Assembly (NCBI GenBank): GCA_027065775.1
Contig: JAMONN010000165.1
Location: forward strand, 1 to 34,732
DNA from: Flavobacteriaceae bacterium
GTDB taxonomy: Bacteria; Bacteroidota; Bacteroidia; Flavobacteriales; Flavobacteriaceae
Reading direction: 5' to 3'
DNA length: 34,732 bases
Positions 30,186-34,732 of the stretch are shown here, one piece after another (within the stretch, counting starts at the first letter, position 1; each line of letters starts with the position of its first letter). The notes beneath the pieces were generated by a model. The model was not told the origin of the DNA. It was given only the letters and a program-made list of their open reading frames with translations, and searched no databases. A program made the position numbers and the translations under genes.

Positions 30186-30199
30186 TATCTTTAGTTTTA

Positions 30200-31117
30200 T
30201 TATTCTTTAACTAATTTTAAAATTTCTTTGTAAAAAAAAGAATTTTCTATATTTTTTTTGATAGTATTTTCAATTTCAGCATCTTCTATGTTTTTAAACC
30301 ATGAAAACGGCAACTCTATTTTTTCGTCTAATATTTCTATACTATAAATGGTCATAACCCCAAAAGAGTCTTTTTTATATTTTAATATGGCATTGTCGAC
30401 ATTCAATAAAAAGGCATCAACATTTAAATCAAATTTAACAATATTTATTGCTTTGTCAATCATCTCATTAGATTCATTGGCATGATTGGCATGAAAAATA
30501 TTACCAAACAAATGTGTAATTGCAGTTTGTGGTTTTTTTAATTTCAAATAAATATTAGATTCTAATATTCGTGTTTTACTTCTTAGGTATTCTTCTTTGT
30601 CAAACAATTGTGAATAAGCACCTGAATACCAGTCTTTTGAATTTTTAATATGAGAATTTGCTTTTTTATATGCTTCTTTTTGATAATATATCTTTGCTAA
30701 GATATAATGAGCTTTTCCTTTATGGGTTTCTCTAAATGTTTTGAATTCCTGATGTTTCTTAATTAAATTTTGTTCTAAAAATTGTTCTAAAAAAGAAATA
30801 GCATCATCCTGTTTTTTTAATTTTGCTGCTAAAACGCCACTATAAAAAAATGCTTCGGAGTCACATAATGTATTAGGCTTTTGTTTTATAGTTTTTTTTA
30901 AATAGCTAAGTGCAAAATTAACAGCATCCGATTCAATTTTAGTAACTACTTCAAGTTCGTTTTTATTTTGGAATTTATTTTTTTGAAAGGAGAAATCTAT
31001 ACCGTCTTCAATTAATTGATATAGTGTTGCTCCTTTTTGAAGGTTCTTACATTTTTCTTGGGAAAATAAGTTAATAGTAATCACAAAAAAAATGATAAAG
31101 GGAATTATTTTTTTCAT
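30200..31117 (-). CDS. Exported TPR-repeat protein, 305 aa
   Basis: Residues 1-20 from the chosen start form a signal peptide (MKKIIPFIIFFVITINLFSQ). An in-frame ATG 42 bases upstream would add a non-signal-like extension, so I start at 31117. The rest is helical with TPR-like pairs: FFYSGVLAAKLKKQDDAISFLEQFL, KAHYILAKIYYQKEAYKKANSHI, and LESNIYLKLKKPQTAITHLFG. Periplasmic, function unknown. It is co-linear with the outer-membrane protein upstream and the PLP enzyme downstream. Confidence 0.8.
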   Translation of the reverse strand: MKKIIPFIIFFVITINLFSQEKCKNLQKGATLYQLIEDGIDFSFQKNKFQNKNELEVVTKIESDAVNFALSYLKKTIKQKPNTLCDSEAFFYSGVLAAKLKKQDDAISFLEQFLEQNLIKKHQEFKTFRETHKGKAHYILAKIYYQKEAYKKANSHIKNSKDWYSGAYSQLFDKEEYLRSKTRILESNIYLKLKKPQTAITHLFGNIFHANHANESNEMIDKAINIVKFDLNVDAFLLNVDNAILKYKKDSFGVMTIYSIEILDEKIELPFSWFKNIEDAEIENTIKKNIENSFFYKEILKLVKE

Positions 31118-31206
31118 TGCAAGATTTTTTAATCTAAATACATAACAATAATAACCCAAATTTTTTAATAATTTCCAAAAAGTATATAAAACTTTTATAA
31201 ATGTTA

Positions 31207-32091
31207 TTAAAATAATCTAAAACGATAACCAAATGTATATGAGGTTTCTGCAAAAGTAAAATGTTGGTTTGCTTTTTCACTGGAATCATTGGTTATTCTA
31301 ATGTCATTCATATTAATATAACCATATTTAAAGTCGGTTTTGATAAAAAACCGTTTAAAGAAAGTTAAACTTAAACCGCCACTTATAGACATACCAAAAC
31401 CTGAAATATGAAACTGATCATAGCGTTCGTTTCCTAAAATGGTAGTATTTGTTTTTGGCATTAATACGCCAATATCGATTCCTTCTTCTAAATTAACTTC
31501 AAAATTATCAGTATTAATATGTAATAATTTATTTAGATTATCAAATCTATTGGCACCTATAAAAATATAATTTAAACCATCGGTATGTTCAAATAATATA
31601 AAATTTTGAGATAAATTTATACTATCATGGTTATAATTCCCATCAAAATTCACATTTTCTGAAATAAGTTCTCCTCCATTATTGATAAAATTATAATCAC
31701 CAACTGAAATATTTCCATTTATTGTAACTTCATAATCATTTCTCATTACATATTTCATATGATCATAACCAGCAACAATATTATAATTATTTTTTATAAA
31801 ATAACCTATTTCTAAATTTGTTTGTGGTAATGTTAGTCCGCCAGGATCTAAAAAACGAATACCAAAAGATTTAGGTTTATCATCTGCTTTTACATTGGTT
31901 AATTCAAAATCAAAATCATTTCCTTTAAAGGAAATATCGGATGTAGAATAAGAACTTCTGTTCCAACCCCAAGAAGCAAAAAATTGCCCTTTTCTAGCAT
32001 TAACATCATATGTTTTTGGTTTTTTATCTTCTTGTGAAAAAGAGAATTGTGCGGTTAATAACAAACTTAATATTATTAATATATTTTTCAT
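31207..32091 (-). CDS. Outer-membrane beta-barrel protein
   Basis: A 294-residue protein with signal peptide MKNILIILSLLLTAQFSFSQ. It has many alternating-hydrophobicity strands that begin and end in aromatic residues (KGQFFASWGWNRSSY, NYNIVAGYDHMKYVM, FFIKTDFKYGYINM) and a C-terminus SYTFGYRFRLF typical of an outer-membrane barrel with a terminal aromatic. ATG 32091 is chosen over 32169 because it begins the signal peptide. No known enzyme or receptor motif. It sits between glmM and the TPR gene on the same strand. Confidence 0.8.
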   Translation of the reverse strand: MKNILIILSLLLTAQFSFSQEDKKPKTYDVNARKGQFFASWGWNRSSYSTSDISFKGNDFDFELTNVKADDKPKSFGIRFLDPGGLTLPQTNLEIGYFIKNNYNIVAGYDHMKYVMRNDYEVTINGNISVGDYNFINNGGELISENVNFDGNYNHDSINLSQNFILFEHTDGLNYIFIGANRFDNLNKLLHINTDNFEVNLEEGIDIGVLMPKTNTTILGNERYDQFHISGFGMSISGGLSLTFFKRFFIKTDFKYGYINMNDIRITNDSSEKANQHFTFAETSYTFGYRFRLF

Positions 32092-32179
32092 TTTAAAATG
32101 TTTTCTGCAAAAATAATTGTTTAAAAAATTTATTTTATGATATTTATCATTTTCAATAAAAATTAACATACCATTTTTA

Positions 32180-33568
32180 TTAAATATTCGCTATTTTACT
32201 AATTTGATCTATCATTTTTTGTGCCAAATCATCTGCATTTTTTTGGGAATCACTTTCTGTATAAATTCTAATAATTGGTTCAGTATTAGACTTTCTTAAA
32301 TGTACCCATTCGGTTGCAAAATCAATTTTCACACCATCTATAGTCGAAATATTTTCGTTTTGATACAATTCTTGTACTTTTTCTAGAATTTCTTCTACAT
32401 TAATTTGTGGTGTTAATTGAATCTTATTCTTACTCATAAAATAAGACGGATAAGAATCTCTTAATTCCTTACAAGATAGTTTGGTTTGTGCTAAATGACT
32501 TAAAAATAAAGCAACACCAACTAGAGAATCACGGCCATAATGTGATGCGGGATAAATGATACCACCATTTCCTTCGCCACCAATAATTGCATTAGAATCT
32601 TTCATTAATTGTACCACATTAACTTCGCCAACGGCACTTGCTTGATATTTGCCATTATGTTTATTGGTAACATCCCGTAAAGCACGTGATGATGAAAGGT
32701 TAGAAACTGTATTGCCAGAAGTTTTGGATAATACATAATCTGCACAAGCGACTAAAGTATATTCTTCACCAAACATAGAACCATCTTCATTAACTAAAGC
32801 TAATCTGTCTACATCTGGATCGACAACAATACCTAAATCTGCTTTTTCTTTAACTACTAGTTTGCTTATTTCGGTTAAATTTTCTGCTAAAGGTTCTGGA
32901 TTGTGTGGAAATTGTCCGTTTGGTTCACAATATAGTTTTACACATTCTACATTTAATGCCTCTAATAATAACGGAATTGCAATGCCACCAGTAGAATTAA
33001 CAGCATCTAATACTACTTTAAAATTCGCGTTTTTAATAGTATTTACATCTACTAAATCTAATTTTAATACTTCTTCTACATGTTTTTGCATGTAGTTTTT
33101 CTTTTTAGAATACGTTCCTAAATCATCAACTTCCGCAAAAATATAGCTATCATTTTCTGCAATGTTTAAAATTTCCTTGCCTTGTTTATCATTTAAAAAT
33201 TCACCTTTTTGGTTTAATAATTTTAAGGCATTCCATTGTTTTGGGTTATGCGAAGCGGTTAATATAATTCCGCCATCTGCTTTTTCTAAAGGTACAGCAA
33301 TTTCTACTGTTGGTGTTGTTGAAAGACCTAAATCTATTATATCTATACCTAAACCTACCAAAGTATTTGCGACTAAACTACTTGTCATTTTACCTGAAAT
33401 TCGAGCATCTCTACCAATAACTACAGTCAGTTTTTTATGATTATTTTCCTTTAGAAGAAAATAACCATAAGCCGAAGCAAATTTTACAATATCTATTGGT
33501 GTTAAGTTACCGCCTACTTTTCCGCCAATTGTTCCTCTAATTCCTGAAATTGATTTTATTAATGACAT
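32180..33568 (-). CDS. glmM: Phosphoglucosamine mutase
   Basis: A 462-residue alpha-D-phosphohexomutase. The phosphoserine loop is TASHNPKQWNALK (Ser106), the metal loop VVDPDVDRLAL (Asp250, 252 and 254), the sugar-binding loop GEGNGG (331-336) and the phosphate-binding loop RKSNTEPIIRIYTES (425-439). It begins MSLIKSISGIRGT, as flavobacterial GlmM proteins do. It converts glucosamine-6-phosphate to glucosamine-1-phosphate for UDP-GlcNAc, peptidoglycan and LPS. The phosphate loop NTEP rather than GTEP makes a broader phosphomannomutase role possible, but GlmM is the best call. Confidence 0.92.
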   Translation of the reverse strand: MSLIKSISGIRGTIGGKVGGNLTPIDIVKFASAYGYFLLKENNHKKLTVVIGRDARISGKMTSSLVANTLVGLGIDIIDLGLSTTPTVEIAVPLEKADGGIILTASHNPKQWNALKLLNQKGEFLNDKQGKEILNIAENDSYIFAEVDDLGTYSKKKNYMQKHVEEVLKLDLVDVNTIKNANFKVVLDAVNSTGGIAIPLLLEALNVECVKLYCEPNGQFPHNPEPLAENLTEISKLVVKEKADLGIVVDPDVDRLALVNEDGSMFGEEYTLVACADYVLSKTSGNTVSNLSSSRALRDVTNKHNGKYQASAVGEVNVVQLMKDSNAIIGGEGNGGIIYPASHYGRDSLVGVALFLSHLAQTKLSCKELRDSYPSYFMSKNKIQLTPQINVEEILEKVQELYQNENISTIDGVKIDFATEWVHLRKSNTEPIIRIYTESDSQKNADDLAQKMIDQISKIANI

Positions 33569-33888
33569 TTTTTTTGTTTATTTTCTGAAGTACAAATTTA
33601 ACCTTAATTTAAAGATGACAAATTAAATTTCAATTTTATTAATTACTATTTTGCAATTTATCTTGCGTCTTATGCTTTAAAGCGAAGCGGTCTTATGTCT
33701 ATCATCAGACAACATTATTTTTCCACTTTGGATATAAGTAATAACATCTACGAAATTTTAAGTCTTCGAGTAGTAATTTTAAATCTTTCATTAAAATTTT
33801 GTTTTTCCCGGAAACATTTATTCCTCTTAAAAGTGCGATGTAGGTTTTCATATTGAAAATATAAGTATATTTACTGAAAAGTAAAATT
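33569..33888. other. 320-bp intergenic region with gene debris
   Basis: This divergent gap between glmM and the CotH gene holds a GTCTTATG-type imperfect repeat (33666-33702: GCGTCTTATG ... GGTCTTATGTCT) and the dead DUF1697 start (33705-33851). No convincing -33/-7 pair was found for the CotH gene; TATATTTAC at 33866-33874 is only a weak -7 match. Confidence 0.6.
33705..33851 (-). pseudogene. DUF1697 N-terminal remnant with a frameshift
   Basis: From ATG 33851 the minus strand reads MKTYIALLRGINVSGKNKI ... LLLEDLKF, the conserved start of DUF1697 proteins. After the Phe codon (33753-33755) one extra base shifts the frame. Skipping base 33752 gives VDVITYIQSGK, which is the next DUF1697 block (usually nVxTYIQSGN). 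The unshifted frame ends at TGA 33705. The remaining 130 or so residues are missing, and the sequence runs into a GTCTTATG-type repeat. This is a dead gene fragment. Confidence 0.85.
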
Positions 33889-34732
33889 ATGAAATATTTT
33901 TTAATATTCTTTTTAATATTACAGATATCTGTTGCTCAAACACTAAGTATTAGTATTAATGAAAATACATATGGTATTGACCAGACGAACTTAATAATAG
34001 TAAGTCAATTTAAAAATATTGCTGATTATAATGACTTGTCAAATTATTCTGATATTACTATTGTTTTTAATGGTGAAAATTATCAATTTCTACAAATTCC
34101 AAAGTCACTACGGTTTGGAACAAAATATATACTTACTAAAAACTCAAATGAATATAATTTATTTTTTACAAGTTTGCCAATAATTAGTATTAATACTTCC
34201 AATAATATTGAAGATGAACCAAAAGTTTCAGCAAATTATACTTATTCGGATAATGAACAAATTGTTAATTCGATAATAGGTATTGAATTGCGAGGTGGAG
34301 TTTCACAAAGTTTTCCGAAAAAAACATATGATCTTGAATTTTGGACGGATGAAACTGGAGATAATTCTCAAAATTTTCAGTTTGGTAACCTGAGGAATGA
34401 TGATGATTGGGTTTTAGACGCATTATATAATGAACCACTTAGAATTAGATCATATATAGCACATAAATTATGGTTGTCGATTCATCAACCTTATTATTTA
34501 GAAGATGAAGAAAATGCAAAATCTGGCGCAGATGTTTTATTTACAGAACTTTTTTTAAATAATATTTATACGGGTATTTATTTACTTTCAGAGCAAATTG
34601 ATAAAAAATTATTGCAATTAAAAAGTTTTAACGGAAACATACGAGGTGAACTTTATAAAGGTTTCACTTGGGGAAATTCAACATATTCCGAATTGCCAAA
34701 TTTTGACAATAATGATAGAATTTGGGGAGGTT
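33889..34732 (+). CDS. CotH kinase family secreted protein, 5' part (3' end outside window)
   Basis: An open frame of 281 codons from ATG 33889 to the right edge. Residues 1-16 form a signal peptide (MKYFLIFFLILQISVAQ). After a beta-rich N-domain the CotH block is clear: IGIELRGGVSQSFPKKTYDLEFW, then GNLRNDDDWVLDALYNEPLRIRSYIAHKLW, then the strand TELFLNNIYTGIYLLSEQIDKKLLQL. CotH proteins are atypical protein kinases known from spore coats and widespread as secreted proteins in Bacteroidetes, where a T9SS tail is usual; the C-terminus is not visible here. The signal peptide suggests a surface or extracellular role. Confidence 0.87.
   Translation, partial: MKYFLIFFLILQISVAQTLSISINENTYGIDQTNLIIVSQFKNIADYNDLSNYSDITIVFNGENYQFLQIPKSLRFGTKYILTKNSNEYNLFFTSLPIISINTSNNIEDEPKVSANYTYSDNEQIVNSIIGIELRGGVSQSFPKKTYDLEFWTDETGDNSQNFQFGNLRNDDDWVLDALYNEPLRIRSYIAHKLWLSIHQPYYLEDEENAKSGADVLFTELFLNNIYTGIYLLSEQIDKKLLQLKSFNGNIRGELYKGFTWGNSTYSELPNFDNNDRIWGG

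Noticed and set aside
31118-31159. Upstream ATG for the TPR protein
   Set aside because: The extension MGYYCYVFRLKNLA would mask a clear signal peptide starting at 31117.
32092-32169. Upstream ATG for the outer-membrane protein
   Set aside because: The 26-residue extension is polar and precedes a clear signal peptide starting at 32091.

Overview
The window is a piece of chromosome from a low-GC (roughly 30%) member of the Bacteroidota, most likely a marine Flavobacteriaceae species. The evidence is: AT-rich intergenic DNA; genes without Shine-Dalgarno sequences; promoters of the Bacteroidetes type (TTG, 18-19 nt, TAnnTTTG); secreted proteins ending in type IX secretion (T9SS) sorting domains; and housekeeping proteins of flavobacterial type. 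I see no rRNA, tRNA, CRISPR array, transposase or phage gene.

Layout. 1-824 is the 3' part of glyA. 1189-1680 encodes a small V4R-like protein bracketed by two related hairpin repeats. 1837-3192 (minus) encodes a GNAT acetyltransferase fused to the release-factor methyltransferase PrmC. 3229-5775 is a tight plus-strand run: lipoprotein, HAD phosphatase, EamA transporter, YigZ. 6035-12818 holds a T9SS-exported protein, a truncated HAD remnant, an alpha/beta hydrolase with a methyltransferase, a DUF2461 gene whose 5' end is duplicated, a DUF937 protein and an acidic-amino-acid symporter. 12898-16023 is a three-gene set: GshB-like ATP-grasp ligase, N-formylglutamate amidohydrolase-like protein and a DUF1704 metallopeptidase with HEIGVH and QEGLA motifs. 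16090-18722 encodes a membrane-anchored LytTR regulator and two free-standing CZB zinc-binding proteins, the second with twelve hexapeptide repeats. guaD and fumC follow on the minus strand. 20852-28579 encodes a small membrane methyltransferase, a 590-residue unknown membrane protein, an ALDH8-like dehydrogenase, an SDR protein, an exported cyanophycinase-like protein, TatC and LptB. On the minus strand, 28734-33568 carries a NifS-like PLP enzyme, a TPR protein, an outer-membrane protein and glmM. A CotH-like secreted protein runs off the right edge.

The most informative structural signal is that the yigZ/lytTR junction occurs twice. Intact yigZ (5161-5775) is followed by a decayed lytTR start, and intact lytTR (16090-16980) is preceded by a decayed yigZ 3' end. 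The two copies are direct repeats about 10.3 kb apart, so the DNA between them, including the ATP-grasp/deformylase/DUF1704 set, looks like an insertion into an ancestral yigZ-lytTR pair or the product of a duplication.

The intergenic spaces are unusually rich in short-period arrays and palindromes, several of them directly against a start or stop codon: AATTAACC x8, TTCAACA x17, a six-unit mixed heptamer array before lptB, TTGTTTAA-like octamers, TTTGCG-type repeats and a 155-bp inverted-repeat element. Gene debris (HAD, DUF1697, yigZ, lytTR and DUF2461 fragments) shows active local rearrangement. The best candidates for undescribed biology are the ATP-grasp/deformylase/DUF1704 set and the LytTR-CZB-CZB cluster.
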